From an uncultured Bacteroidales bacterium (GTDB taxonomy: Bacteria > Bacteroidota > Bacteroidia > Bacteroidales > UBA11471): a stretch of 64,000 bases of DNA. The notes beneath the pieces are model-generated. The model did no database searches. It was not told where the DNA came from and was given only the letters and a program-made list of their open reading frames with translations. Made by a program: the position numbers and the translations under genes. The DNA lies in contig CALUZW010000008.1 of the NCBI GenBank assembly GCA_944325415.1, forward strand, positions 34,384 to 98,383, written 5' to 3'. Shown one piece after another: positions 50,670-59,906 of this stretch (positions are counted from its first letter, which is position 1; every line of letters starts with the position of its first letter).

Positions 50670-51104
50670 TTATTTTACTTCGATAAAGTCGACTTTGATG
50701 CCGGCTTTTTCAAGCAGTTCTATGCCGTCGCTCAGCCGGTAATGCTCCGAGAACACAACCCGGGTGATGCCGGCTTGTATGATAAGTTTGGAACATTCGA
50801 TGCAGGGTGAGGTCGTTACATACAAAGTGGCTCCTTCGCTGCTGTTGCCCGAGCGGGCGATTTTTGTAATGGCATTGGCTTCGGCGTGCAGCACATAAGG
50901 GTAGGTGTGGCCGGTCTCATCTTCGCAGATATTCTTGAAGCCGGCAGGGGTGCCGTTGTATCCGTCCGAAATGATCGTGTTGTTCTTGACCAGCAGGGCT
51001 CCGACCTGGCGTCGTTTGCAGTAGGAGTTTTCGGCCCATATTTGGGCCATGCGTATGTAGCGGCAATCAAGGGCTGCCTGTTTATCTTGTGCTTCGGTTG
51101 ACAT
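50670..51104 (-). CDS. dCMP/cytidine deaminase family protein (ComEB-like)
   Basis: A 144-residue zinc-dependent deaminase. Zinc ligands and catalytic Glu are in VLHAEANAI, and the second ligand pair is in TTSPCIECSKLI. An extra Cys/His (NSYCKRRQVGALLV; GFKNICEDETGHTYPYV) fits the dCMP deaminase group. It would supply dUMP for thymidylate synthesis, consistent with the folate enzyme in the same operon. First gene; 44 bp before the S41 gene. Confidence 0.92.
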   Translation of the reverse strand: MSTEAQDKQAALDCRYIRMAQIWAENSYCKRRQVGALLVKNNTIISDGYNGTPAGFKNICEDETGHTYPYVLHAEANAITKIARSGNSSEGATLYVTTSPCIECSKLIIQAGITRVVFSEHYRLSDGIELLEKAGIKVDFIEVK

Positions 51105-51130
51105 ATTTCGTGGTCTTTCTCAATAGCATA

Positions 51131-51138
51131 CAAAAATA
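51131..51138 (-). promoter_or_regulatory. -7 element of the dCMP deaminase operon
   Basis: Minus-strand TATTTTTG (51138-51131), 26 bp before the ATG, matches TAnnTTTG; no -33 TTTG at the usual distance. The divergent spacer 51105-51365 also holds the fur-family promoter. Confidence 0.55.
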
Positions 51139-51305
51139 CGACAATTATCGCAATACCCATTATATATAAGTGTGAAAAACCCTTATTTTAATCTTCGTGT
51201 GGAAGCGTTGCCCTAATAGCTATTGGTGTACCGGCCATCTTTAAAGAGGCCTGTGAGGCTGTTTTGCTGTCTCTCCTTGTTTTTAAGATTTTTTTTAACA
51301 AAAGA

Positions 51306-51337
51306 TTTGCTCAGAACTTATTCTATCTCTAATTTTG
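51306..51337 (+). promoter_or_regulatory. Fur/PerR-family gene promoter (TTTG-N20-TAATTTTG)
   Basis: -33 TTTG (51306-51309), 20 bp, -7 TAATTTTG (51330-51337), 28 bp before the ATG. A perfect Bacteroidota promoter. I see no obvious Per/Fur-box palindrome within it. Confidence 0.8.
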
Positions 51338-51365
51338 TGTCGAATAAAAAAATGTACTGATTATA

Positions 51366-51779
51366 ATGGTTGCTCAAAACGGATACCATCATTTACTGGC
51401 CCATGGCATAAAACCCTCGATGCAGCGGGTGGCCATCATGGACTACCTTATGGAGCATCGCACGCATCCTACGGCCGATGGTATATATTCCGCATTGAGC
51501 GAGACGATACCCACGCTGTCGCGTATGACGGTATACAACACCCTGCGGCTGCTGGTAGAGCAAGGGGCCGTGCAGCAGTTGTCCATTGACGACAAGCAGG
51601 CACACTACGATGCCGATATTACGCTGCATGCCCATTTCCGCTGTAACCAGTGCGGGGCTATATACGATGTGCCTGTCCCACCCATGTCGCCTGCTGTTGC
51701 TGCCGATTTTCTGGTTACCGAGACACATCTCTACTACCGGGGTATCTGTAAGACGTGCCTACAAAAGAATCAAGAATAA
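51366..51779 (+). CDS. Fur-family transcriptional regulator, PerR-like
   Basis: A 137-residue metal-dependent repressor. The winged-helix DNA-binding domain (KPSMQRVAIMDYLMEHRTHPTAD; LSRMTVYNTLRLLVEQG) is followed by the dimerisation domain with histidines (YDADITLHAHFRC) and two CxxC structural zinc motifs (CNQCG, CKTC). The neighbouring rubrerythrin, 35 bp downstream, suggests a peroxide-sensing PerR role rather than iron uptake control; that is inference. Confidence 0.88.
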   Translation: MVAQNGYHHLLAHGIKPSMQRVAIMDYLMEHRTHPTADGIYSALSETIPTLSRMTVYNTLRLLVEQGAVQQLSIDDKQAHYDADITLHAHFRCNQCGAIYDVPVPPMSPAVAADFLVTETHLYYRGICKTCLQKNQE

Positions 51780-51814
51780 ACTCCTATTATTAAACCCAAA
51801 AATCCAAAACAGTC

Positions 51815-52369
51815 ATGAAAAAGAAATTTATCTGCACCGTATGTGGTTATGTACACGAAGGCGATCAAGCTCCCGAACGTTGTCCTCAATGCGGTGTTCC
51901 TGCATCGAAATTCAAAGAAGTAGTAGATAACGGTGAGGCTCTCCAATTCATCACCGAGCACCATATCGGCGACGGTGTCGTAGAAGATGCCGAGGTTATG
52001 GAAGGCCTTAAAGCTCACTTCATGGGCGAATGCACCGAGGTGGGTATGTATCTGGCCATGAGCCGTCAGGCCGACCGTGAAGGATATCCCGAAATTGCCG
52101 AGGCTTTCAAACGCTATGCTTGGGAAGAGGCCGAACACGCTTCGAAATTTGCCGAACTCCTCGGTGAGGTTGTTTGGGACACGAAGAAAAACCTCGAAGC
52201 CCGCAAAGATGCCGAGTGCGGTGCTTGCGCCGACAAGATGCGCATTGCCAAACGTGCCAAAGAACTCGGTTACGATGCCATTCACGATACGGTACACGAA
52301 ATGGCCAAAGACGAAGCCCGTCATGGCAAAGGTTTCGAAGGTCTCTACAACCGTTATTTCAAGAAATAA
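51815..52369 (+). CDS. Reverse rubrerythrin
   Basis: A 184-residue non-haem iron peroxidase. The rubredoxin domain is N-terminal ([21 protein letters not shown]), the order typical of reverse rubrerythrins, followed by a four-helix diiron domain with EXXH-type ligands ([33 protein letters not shown]). It reduces hydrogen peroxide with electrons from NADH via a reductase in anaerobes. It follows the PerR-like gene and is probably its target or cotranscript. Confidence 0.93.
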   Translation: MKKKFICTVCGYVHEGDQAPERCPQCGVPASKFKEVVDNGEALQFITEHHIGDGVVEDAEVMEGLKAHFMGECTEVGMYLAMSRQADREGYPEIAEAFKRYAWEEAEHASKFAELLGEVVWDTKKNLEARKDAECGACADKMRIAKRAKELGYDAIHDTVHEMAKDEARHGKGFEGLYNRYFKK

Positions 52370-52395
52370 CCTGAACCTTAATTATCCGTTTTTTT

Positions 52396-52430
52396 GAAAG
52401 GCAAGGTGCATTGCACCTTGCCTTTCTTGT
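52396..52430 (+). terminator. Rubrerythrin terminator
   Basis: A 14-15-bp perfect stem (52396-52410 / 52412-52426; effective loop ATT) followed by TTGTTTGAG, 26 bp after the stop and preceded by a T-run. It lies between convergent rubrerythrin and the GT2 gene. Confidence 0.85.
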
Positions 52431-52443
52431 TTGAGATAGGTTC

Positions 52444-53265
52444 TTATGAGTGAGCGGATATACGGCTGTCGCTTTTGTGGAAGGAAAGCAGCAACCGCAT
52501 GAATTTCAAGACGCGACGTCGGGTGTGGGAGTGATTTTCAAGAGCCGCGAAGGGTGCATACCGTTTCTCTATGGCATAGAGGCGGTGCAATTCGTCGGCG
52601 ATGGCAGGCGAAAGAAGACGTGATAGACACTCCCGCATCTCTTTCTGGCACAATTCGGTCTGCGTGGAACTGATGCCGTCGGTCATAAACGTACTGATGA
52701 AAACCGGAATGTGTTTCGTGCGGCATGCTTCCAGCACGATTTTCCGGAAAAGAAATTCCCAGTCGGAAACAATACGCAGAGATTCGTTGTAACCGTAGGC
52801 GTTGAACAACTCCCGTCTGAAAAACGTGGCGGGGTGTCCCAACGACCTTTCCAGCAGGTATTCCGTTGTGGGGAGGTCGGGGTAGGTAATTGCCGTGCGT
52901 CTACCGTCCAGGTCCTGAAAGTAGAGGTCGCCGTAGATAATATCTTCGCCGGTCAACAGGTCGGCAACCTTACGCAAGGAACCGGGTTCGAGAAAGTCGC
53001 CCGAATTCAGAAACAGGACATAGTCGCCCGAAGCCCGGGCAATGCCCTTGTTCATGGCGGGGTATATGCCACGGTCTTTTTCGGAACACCAGTAGGCAAA
53101 GTGTTGTCGGTAGGTATCGATAATGTTGCGACTGTTATCGTTACTGCCTCCGTCTATGACGATGTGTTCGATAAGGTCGCTGCACGCTTGATTGACAACG
53201 CTTTGTACGGTACGCTCCAACCCCTCTCCATTATTGTAGTTAATGGTGATGATGGAAATTTTCAT
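52444..53265 (-). CDS. Glycosyltransferase family 2
   Basis: A 273-residue cytoplasmic GT-A transferase. ISIITINYNNGEGLERTVQS opens the nucleotide-sugar fold; VIDGGSNDNS and GIYPAMNKGIARASGDYVLFLNSGDFL contain the metal-binding DxD-equivalent region (NSGD). It resembles WcaE/colanic-acid-type transferases. Single gene with its own promoter, not in a capsule locus; donor and acceptor are unknown. The start at 53265 is set by the conserved MKISIITINYN. Confidence 0.9.
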   Translation of the reverse strand: MKISIITINYNNGEGLERTVQSVVNQACSDLIEHIVIDGGSNDNSRNIIDTYRQHFAYWCSEKDRGIYPAMNKGIARASGDYVLFLNSGDFLEPGSLRKVADLLTGEDIIYGDLYFQDLDGRRTAITYPDLPTTEYLLERSLGHPATFFRRELFNAYGYNESLRIVSDWEFLFRKIVLEACRTKHIPVFISTFMTDGISSTQTELCQKEMRECLSRLLSPAIADELHRLYAIEKRYAPFAALENHSHTRRRVLKFMRLLLSFHKSDSRISAHS

Positions 53266-53285
53266 AATGTATGATTTCGGCGCGG

Positions 53286-53317
53286 CAAAGATAGGTCTCC
53301 ACGGAAAATCGGCCAAA
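53286..53317 (-). promoter_or_regulatory. GT2 promoter (TTTG-N20-TATCTTTG)
   Basis: On the minus strand, TTTG (53317-53314), 20 bp, TATCTTTG (53293-53286), 20 bp before the ATG. It excludes the upstream in-frame start at 53316. Confidence 0.8.
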
Positions 53318-53330
53318 CTTTCCGTGTATA

Positions 53331-53366
53331 AAAATGGCCCTTTCTTACCGGAGAAAGGGCCATTTT
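53331..53366 (-). terminator. M3 peptidase terminator
   Basis: A perfect 15-bp stem (53331-53345 / 53352-53366, loop TACCGG) ending in a T-run on the minus strand, 21 bp after the peptidase stop and just before the GT2 promoter. Confidence 0.88.
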
Positions 53367-53387
53367 CTAAAAGAAAGAGTACCGCGA

Positions 53388-55487
53388 CTATCTGATGCCG
53401 TCACGCTCCATGAGAGCATCGATGCGTGGTTCACGTCCTCTGAAACGGATATAGAGCGACATGGGATCTTCGGTATCGCCCTTTTCGAGAATGTTTTTCC
53501 GGAACGAGGTAGCTGTTTCCTTATCGAAAATACCCTTTTCCTTAAAGAGCGAGAAAGCATCGGCATCGAGCACTTCGGCCCATTTGTAGCCATAATAGCC
53601 GGCAGCATATCCGCCACCGAAAATGTGTGAGAACTGGCAGCTGAACAATGCTCCGTCGAGAGCAGGTAACAGTTGGGTAGAGGCGATGGCTTGCTGTTCA
53701 AATGCGGCAATGTCGTCGACTTTCCCTTCACTGGTGTGCCAGGCCATGTCGAGTATGCCGTAGGTGAGCTGGCGCACACAGTAGTAGGCAGCGTGGTAGC
53801 GCTGCGCATTGCGTATCTTGGTGACCAGACTGTCGGGCAGAATCTCGCCCGTAACGTAGTGACGGGCAAACGTGGCGAGGAAATCCTGTTCGGGCAGCCA
53901 GTTTTCCATCAGTTGGGAAGGCAATTCCACGAAGTCGCGGTAGACGTTGGTACCCGAAAGCGATTCATATTTCGAGTTGGCCATCAGTCCATGCAGAGCG
54001 TGGCCGAACTCGTGCAGGAAGGTCTCCACCTCGTCGTAGGTGAGCAGGGCGGGAGCCGATTCGGTGGGGCGCGTAAAATTCATGACCAAAGAGATGTGAG
54101 GCCGGCTGTTGGTGCCGTCGGCATCGATCCATTGATCTTTGAACGAGGTCATCCAGGCACCGCCCTGTTTGGTCGAGCGGGGGTAGAAGTCGGTATAGAG
54201 AAGGCCCAGATAGCTGCTGTCGGCGTCGTACACTTCAAAGGTCTCCACCTCTTTGTGGTAGACGGGAATGTCGGTTGTCTTCTTGAACGTGAGCCCGTAG
54301 AGGCGGGTAGCCAGCCCGAAGACACCCTTTTTCACCTGTTCCAGCTCGAAATAGGGTTTCAGCATTTCGTCGTTGAGCTCGTAGAGTGCATCTTTCTGGC
54401 GGGTTGAATAGTAGGAGTAGTCCCACGGCATGAGTTCGACCGGGTGTCCCTCTACTTTTTCGGCAAAAGCCTGCAACTGTTTCACCTCTTCGTCTGCTAC
54501 CGGCTTGTAGGCATGGAGCAACTGGTTCAGCAGGTCGTAGACCCGGGTGCTGTTCTGGGCCATTCGGTGTTCGAGTACATACTCGGCAAAATTTTCGTAG
54601 CCGAGCAGTCGGGCAGTTTCGTAGCGCAGCTCGGCAATGCGTGCGACGATGTCGCGGTTGTCATATTCACCGCTGACGCAGCGGGTGTTGTAGGCCGTAT
54701 ATATTTTTTTGCGAAGATCTCTTCTCTCGGCATATTTCAGGAAAGCACTCATGCTGGGATAGGAGAGGTCGAAGAGATAGGCGCCTTCGTGTCCCTTCTC
54801 CTTGGCCCGCATGGCGGCAGCGTCGAGAGCACTCTGTGGCAGACCGGCCACGTCGGCACTGTCGGTGAGTATCATTTCAAAGGCGTTGGTGGCTTTCAGC
54901 AGGTTCGATTCAAATTTGAGACACAGCCGGCTCAACTCGCTGCTCAGTTCGCGGTATTTCTCGCGTGCTTCGCCTTCGAGGTTGGCTCCGCTGCGGGCCA
55001 TGCCGTTGTAGGTCTCTTCGAGCAGCCGTTTTTCTTCGGTCGACAAGGGCAGTGTGTCGCGTTGTTCATAGACGGTTTTTACTCTCTTGAAAAGAGCCTC
55101 GTTGAGGTTGATGTTGTTGCTGTGTTCGGTCAGCAGGGGGGAGATGCGTTCCGAGGCGGCAATCATTTCGTCGTCGCCGTTGGCGCTGAGCAGGTTGAAG
55201 AATATCGATGTGATACGTCCCAGCTTGCTGCCCGACAGCTCCATGGCTTCGATGGTGTTTGCAAACGTGGGAGCCTCGTCTTGTGCCACGATGGCGTCGA
55301 TTTCGGCTTGATGGAGTGCTATGGCTTCGGCAATGGCCGGCTCGAAATCTTCGGTTTTTATCCGGTCGAACGGTGCGGCCTCATGCGGCGTGTTGAAGGG
55401 CGAGAGTAACGCGTTGTTTTTTTGTGTCATATCGGTACATGAAAAGTTAAATAAGACAACAAGGGTCAAAAAGAAAATGGTTCGCAT
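53388..55487 (-). CDS. M3 family metallopeptidase (peptidyl-dipeptidase Dcp-like), probable lipoprotein
   Basis: A 699-residue zinc peptidase. The active site is FLHEFGHALHGLM (HExxH) with the downstream Glu in the family-typical DFVELPSQLMENW block. The N-terminus MRTIFFLTLVVLFNFSC looks like a lipoprotein signal, so it is probably periplasmic or outer-membrane anchored. Dcp enzymes remove C-terminal dipeptides from short peptides. It is a single gene ending at a terminator; the C-terminal segment TRNILEKG-like helices are complete. Confidence 0.92.
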   Translation of the reverse strand: MRTIFFLTLVVLFNFSCTDMTQKNNALLSPFNTPHEAAPFDRIKTEDFEPAIAEAIALHQAEIDAIVAQDEAPTFANTIEAMELSGSKLGRITSIFFNLLSANGDDEMIAASERISPLLTEHSNNINLNEALFKRVKTVYEQRDTLPLSTEEKRLLEETYNGMARSGANLEGEAREKYRELSSELSRLCLKFESNLLKATNAFEMILTDSADVAGLPQSALDAAAMRAKEKGHEGAYLFDLSYPSMSAFLKYAERRDLRKKIYTAYNTRCVSGEYDNRDIVARIAELRYETARLLGYENFAEYVLEHRMAQNSTRVYDLLNQLLHAYKPVADEEVKQLQAFAEKVEGHPVELMPWDYSYYSTRQKDALYELNDEMLKPYFELEQVKKGVFGLATRLYGLTFKKTTDIPVYHKEVETFEVYDADSSYLGLLYTDFYPRSTKQGGAWMTSFKDQWIDADGTNSRPHISLVMNFTRPTESAPALLTYDEVETFLHEFGHALHGLMANSKYESLSGTNVYRDFVELPSQLMENWLPEQDFLATFARHYVTGEILPDSLVTKIRNAQRYHAAYYCVRQLTYGILDMAWHTSEGKVDDIAAFEQQAIASTQLLPALDGALFSCQFSHIFGGGYAAGYYGYKWAEVLDADAFSLFKEKGIFDKETATSFRKNILEKGDTEDPMSLYIRFRGREPRIDALMERDGIR

Positions 55488-55587
55488 AATGTTTAATCTT
55501 TATGCGAAAATAACAATAAAAGAGCAGCCGCCGGGATAGCATATATTTAATTTGTGTTAATCGCCGGAGCCCCTCTCTCCAAATTTA

Positions 55588-55595
55588 TATCTTTG
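55588..55595 (+). promoter_or_regulatory. -7 element of the LTA-synthase-like gene
   Basis: TATCTTTG, 22 bp before the ATG at 55618; consensus TAnnTTTG. No TTTG at 19-20 bp upstream. Confidence 0.6.
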
Positions 55596-55617
55596 AAACC
55601 TTAAAATCGGGAATCTC

Positions 55618-57432
55618 ATGAAACGTTTGCTTTATCTGATAGCCATATATTTTCTGTTTGTGGCGGTATTTGTGTTGCAAAAGCCGCTGTTTATGATTTG
55701 GCAGGGCAGCCTCTATGCCGGAACCCCGTTTGCCGAGTGGCTGCGTGTCGCCTGGCACGGTCTGCCTCTCGATTTGTCGGTGTCGGCCTATATCATGGTA
55801 CTTCCCATGTTGCTGTCGCTGGTTGCGATATGGCGGCCCGGACGCTGGCTGCTCTATACCTTGCGAGGATATTTTTCCCTTATCGTACTGTTGCTGGCCG
55901 TGATATGTGTGGCCGATGCCGAGTTGTACGGTTACTGGGGATTCCGCATTGATGTAACGCCACTGTTTTATTTACAGTCGCCGGCCGATGCCATGGCCAG
56001 TGTACCGGTGGGTATGTTTTTTGTGGCCCTGCTCTTTATTGCCCTCTATGTGGGGGTTGTCGTCTATGTTTTGGACCGCTGGCTGTTGCGGCCCATGTCG
56101 CGGCAGGTGTGTCGTCATCGTATTCTTTCCACGGCGGTTACCTTGTTTCTGACGGCATTTCTCTTTCTGCCCATACGGGGTGGGGTGTCGGCCTCGACGA
56201 TGAATGTGGGGTGGGCCTATTTCAGTGAACGCATCGAGTTGAATCATGCCGCTGTCAACCCGGCATTCAGCCTGCTGTCGTCGATGTCGAAAGGGGCCGA
56301 CTTCACACAACAGTATCGTTTCATGGCTCCCGACGAAGCCGACGAGGCGTTTGCCCCGTTGAAGCCGTCGCCGGTGGTTTTTCCGAGTGATTCCAATAGC
56401 TGGCTCACTACCACACGGCCTCAGATTGTGCTGGTGATTCTGGAAAGTTTTACGGGGCACATTCTCGACATGCCCGGTGTGATGCCACATCTGAAAGCCC
56501 TCTCGGAGGAGGGTATTTACTTTCCCAACTTCTACGCCAACAGTTTCCGCACCGACCGGGGACTGGTATCGCTGCTCAGCGGTTATCCGGCACAACCCAC
56601 TGCTTCGATTATGAAATATCCGGCCAAGTCGCAGTCGTTGCCGGCCATAGCCCGTTCGTTGCGCCGTGAGGGGTATGACCTTGAAATGATTTATGGCGGT
56701 GATGCCGATTTTACCAATATGCGCTCTTATTTCTATGCAACGGGTTATGGACGGGTTCTCTCATGCGACGACTTTGCGGCCGATGAGAATACGGCCCGCT
56801 GGGGGGTACCCGACCACATAACCTTCGACCGCGTAGTCAGGGAAATCTCCGAAGAGAAGGCACGGCCTTTCATGAAGACATTTCTCACGTTGAGCAGCCA
56901 TGAGCCGTTTGATGTGCCGATGCACCGTCTCGAACACCCCTATCTCAACTCGGTAGCCTATACCGACAGTTGCCTCGGTGCGTTTGTCGACACGCTCCGG
57001 CAGTCGCCTTTGTGGAACGATTTGCTTATTATCTTCGTGGCCGACCATACCATGCGTTACCCCGATGGCATACAGGAGTGTGAGGTCAAGCGGCACCACA
57101 TACCCATGGTGTGGTGCGGAGGAGCCGTGCGGGGGCACCGTACTGTCGAGACCTATGCTTCGCAAATTGATTTGGCAGCCACGCTGCTGGCGCAGTTGCA
57201 TATCGACTACTCCGACTTTGCATTCAGCAAGAATATGGCCGATACGACCCAGCACACCTTTGCTTACTATACCTACAAAGATGGTCTCGGCTATGTCGAT
57301 GCCGAGAACCGTGTGATTTACGATTGTGATGCCGGCGACTGGCTTTTGAAAGAGGGCCCGCAAGCCGACGATCGTGCCCGGTCGGCACAGGCTTTTCTAC
57401 AAAAACTCTACGACGACCTGGGCTCTCGCTGA
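55618..57432 (+). CDS. LTA synthase-like sulfatase-fold membrane transferase
   Basis: A 604-residue inner-membrane enzyme with about five N-terminal helices (residues 1-185) and a periplasmic alkaline-phosphatase-superfamily domain. Metal and nucleophile motifs: VLVILESFTGH (Glu), NSFRTDRGLVSLLSGYP (nucleophilic Thr), TFLTLSSHEPFDVP (His) and IFVADHTMRY (Asp-His). In Gram-negative bacteria such proteins transfer phosphoglycerol or phosphoethanolamine to glycans or lipids; the acceptor here is unknown. Convergent with the TPR gene. Confidence 0.88.
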   Translation: MKRLLYLIAIYFLFVAVFVLQKPLFMIWQGSLYAGTPFAEWLRVAWHGLPLDLSVSAYIMVLPMLLSLVAIWRPGRWLLYTLRGYFSLIVLLLAVICVADAELYGYWGFRIDVTPLFYLQSPADAMASVPVGMFFVALLFIALYVGVVVYVLDRWLLRPMSRQVCRHRILSTAVTLFLTAFLFLPIRGGVSASTMNVGWAYFSERIELNHAAVNPAFSLLSSMSKGADFTQQYRFMAPDEADEAFAPLKPSPVVFPSDSNSWLTTTRPQIVLVILESFTGHILDMPGVMPHLKALSEEGIYFPNFYANSFRTDRGLVSLLSGYPAQPTASIMKYPAKSQSLPAIARSLRREGYDLEMIYGGDADFTNMRSYFYATGYGRVLSCDDFAADENTARWGVPDHITFDRVVREISEEKARPFMKTFLTLSSHEPFDVPMHRLEHPYLNSVAYTDSCLGAFVDTLRQSPLWNDLLIIFVADHTMRYPDGIQECEVKRHHIPMVWCGGAVRGHRTVETYASQIDLAATLLAQLHIDYSDFAFSKNMADTTQHTFAYYTYKDGLGYVDAENRVIYDCDAGDWLLKEGPQADDRARSAQAFLQKLYDDLGSR

Positions 57433-57438
57433 CGCCTG

Positions 57439-59667
57439 TCAGGAAATCTGGTAAAGCAACTGGTCGAGCAAGATGGGTATGTCGTCGGCATCGATGCCGG
57501 CCTTGACGAGCAGAGGTATGTCGGGGGTGAAGTTTCCTAAAAATCGCTCGGTGTCGTTATGGTCGTGCGAGAGACTCTCACGATACAGTTCCAGAGCCTT
57601 GCGGGTGTGTTTCAAGGCCAGCTCCACGTGTCCGGCATTCATGTAGTCGAGAGCCGACGGCTTGCCGGCGAGTATCTTCTCGTAGTAGCGTGAGGCTTGT
57701 TCGTATTTACCCGAGAGGAACGAACACCATGCGATGGGGCGCCAAGCCTTGTCGCTGTCGGGTTTCAGATAGTCGACCTTGAAGTAGTATTTCAGTGCCT
57801 CCTCGTAATTGCCCTCTTCGACGTAGCAGTGTCCGATGAGCAGACCGACAGCCAGATTGTCGGGTTGCAGCGATTCGGCTTTCAGGTAGTATTCCAGTGC
57901 TTTCTGTCCGTTTTTCAAGCTGCGGTAGCAGGCCGCTATGCGACGCACGGTCCATCGGTTGTCGGGTTGTATCATTTCGGCGCGCAGATAGGCTTGCAGG
58001 GCATTTTCGTAATCGCCCGACGATTGCAGGCAGTATCCTATTTTCTGGTACAATTCGTTGTCGGTGGTATTACGTGCGGAGAGACGGCGGAATATGGCGA
58101 GTGCGTCGGCGAAATACTCTTTCTTGAAGAGCAGTTCGCCGATGATGCGCAGGGTGGCGTCGTCGTCGAGAACCGATTGCAGACTGTCGACCTGCAACAG
58201 GTCGATGGGGCGTGCAAACGGGTCGTAAAACTCATCGTGGCGGTTGTACAGTTTAAAGAACCGGTACAGGTCTTGGATATACTGGTTGGAGATAGCGCTT
58301 GATTTTTCGTCGGAAGAGAGTGCATTTCGTTCTTTCTCAATTTGTGCCATGTCGGCTCCTTCGACGTTGAACTGCATGGTCATCAGTTGGCGTTGCGATG
58401 CCGGTACCTGTTGCAGGCTGAGACAGAATGAGTATTTGTCGGAGTTGCACAGGAAGCGGGAGTATCCGATGAGTTGCAGAAAATGGTTCTTGCCGTTGCC
58501 TTCGTCGGGAAAGAGCCCTTGAATGGCACTGTGCCCGGGAGAGAACAGCCGGAACCAGTTGCTTATGTCCTGAAAAAAGGGAAAACTCTTCAGCCCCGAG
58601 AATGTCGACAGGAAGACGTCAGACCCCTCCATTTGCAGGTCGTTCAGCTCCTTTATCTTGTCGGCGATGCCCGATTTTTCGAGCAGTTCCTGCCATTCGG
58701 GGTTGGGGTCGGCCGAGTCTGATTCCGCCGAAAGGTCCGACGGGTTGATTTTGTTGTATAGCGATGGGCTGAGTTTCATCATTTCGGGCAGCAGTTCCTC
58801 GGTAAACTTACGGGAGATGCGTTCGGTCTCCCGGCTTTTAATCAGATGCAGGAAGATGTTCAGCACGTCGCGGGAGAATCTCTCCTGTTCTTTCAGAGCC
58901 TCGATATGGGCCGAGAGTACGGGCGACAGTCTGGTCCGTTTGCGATAGATGGTGAGCAGTATGAGGGCGCTGCACAAGGCCCGTTGGCGCACCTCGTCAT
59001 CGTCCGAGGAGGTGTAGGCCGAGAGGAGCAGGTCGAGTTTCTTCTCGTCGTAGCGGTGGAGCAGGTTCAGCATGAGTGCTGCCACGATGAGGACGGCTGT
59101 CTCGCTGGGAAATCGTGCCGGCGACAGGCTCTCTTCGAGAGCCGAGTAGTCCCATTCCGATGCCGGATAGTTGCACCAGATGCGGAGAAACAGTTCTCCT
59201 TCGGCCTCTTCTTTTTTCTTCCGAAGGGCCGACTCCATTTCGGTATTATTCTCGATATCGCTGAGCAGATTGTTGAGCGACAGGTCGTTGATGGCTTTGT
59301 CTACTTCGTCGAGAGCCGCCTGTATTGTCTGGTCGGGATAGAGTTTGTAGTAGCGCTTTTTCTGGAAACAGAGTTGCGACGACTCTTTTTCGAGCAGACT
59401 TTCGGCAGCCCGGTCGGCCAGGTTATAGGCCGACAGCAGCAACTGGTTGTAGAAGGTATGGCGGTTGGGGTCGTCCATACCGTCGAGCATGTAGCGTATC
59501 ATGTAACGGTACGATGTTTCCAGTTCCGACAATTTGTCCGATAACGTCCATTCTCCCGGTAGGTCAGAGAGTAGTCCGGCCGTTTCGTCCATGGCTTCTT
59601 TCAGCCGTTTTTCGTTGAGATGCGATACTATTTTGTTGTAAACGGTTCGTATTTCGGTATTTGTCAT
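57439..59667 (-). CDS. Large tetratricopeptide-repeat protein
   Basis: A 742-residue cytoplasmic protein without signal peptide or membrane helices. The C-terminal third has tandem TPRs: YCLQSSGDYENALQAYLRA, CYRSLKNGQKALEYYLKA, CYVEEGNYEEALKYYFKV and WCSFLSGKYEQASRYYEKI, each with the W/LGYA-P pattern. The first 450 residues are helical and charged and are not a family I can name. It is probably a scaffold for a complex. Its partner is not evident from neighbours. Confidence 0.85.
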   Translation of the reverse strand: MTNTEIRTVYNKIVSHLNEKRLKEAMDETAGLLSDLPGEWTLSDKLSELETSYRYMIRYMLDGMDDPNRHTFYNQLLLSAYNLADRAAESLLEKESSQLCFQKKRYYKLYPDQTIQAALDEVDKAINDLSLNNLLSDIENNTEMESALRKKKEEAEGELFLRIWCNYPASEWDYSALEESLSPARFPSETAVLIVAALMLNLLHRYDEKKLDLLLSAYTSSDDDEVRQRALCSALILLTIYRKRTRLSPVLSAHIEALKEQERFSRDVLNIFLHLIKSRETERISRKFTEELLPEMMKLSPSLYNKINPSDLSAESDSADPNPEWQELLEKSGIADKIKELNDLQMEGSDVFLSTFSGLKSFPFFQDISNWFRLFSPGHSAIQGLFPDEGNGKNHFLQLIGYSRFLCNSDKYSFCLSLQQVPASQRQLMTMQFNVEGADMAQIEKERNALSSDEKSSAISNQYIQDLYRFFKLYNRHDEFYDPFARPIDLLQVDSLQSVLDDDATLRIIGELLFKKEYFADALAIFRRLSARNTTDNELYQKIGYCLQSSGDYENALQAYLRAEMIQPDNRWTVRRIAACYRSLKNGQKALEYYLKAESLQPDNLAVGLLIGHCYVEEGNYEEALKYYFKVDYLKPDSDKAWRPIAWCSFLSGKYEQASRYYEKILAGKPSALDYMNAGHVELALKHTRKALELYRESLSHDHNDTERFLGNFTPDIPLLVKAGIDADDIPILLDQLLYQIS

Positions 59668-59807
59668 GAGGTCTGTTCTTTTGCCAGCGGCGTTTTAAAT
59701 TAAAAATACAAATATTGTGCCAAACCATTGATTGCGATGTGTTGAAATCGAAAGAGACGGTTATTCCTGTCGTAGTTTTCGATGAAGATAAGCCAAACAC
59801 TTCGTTT

Positions 59808-59815
59808 CAAATATA
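59808..59815 (-). promoter_or_regulatory. -7 element of the TPR-protein gene
   Basis: Minus-strand TATATTTG (59815-59808), 141 bp before the ATG; consensus TAnnTTTG, weak -33. It implies a leader of about 130 nt. Confidence 0.45.
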
Positions 59816-59906
59816 AGAAAAAACTCGGAAGCTCTTCTGTGAAAGCAGAACTTTTTTGTGTGAGGGCTGTTATATTGGCAAAGTCTTTTATTAAATGTTT
59901 GTTATG

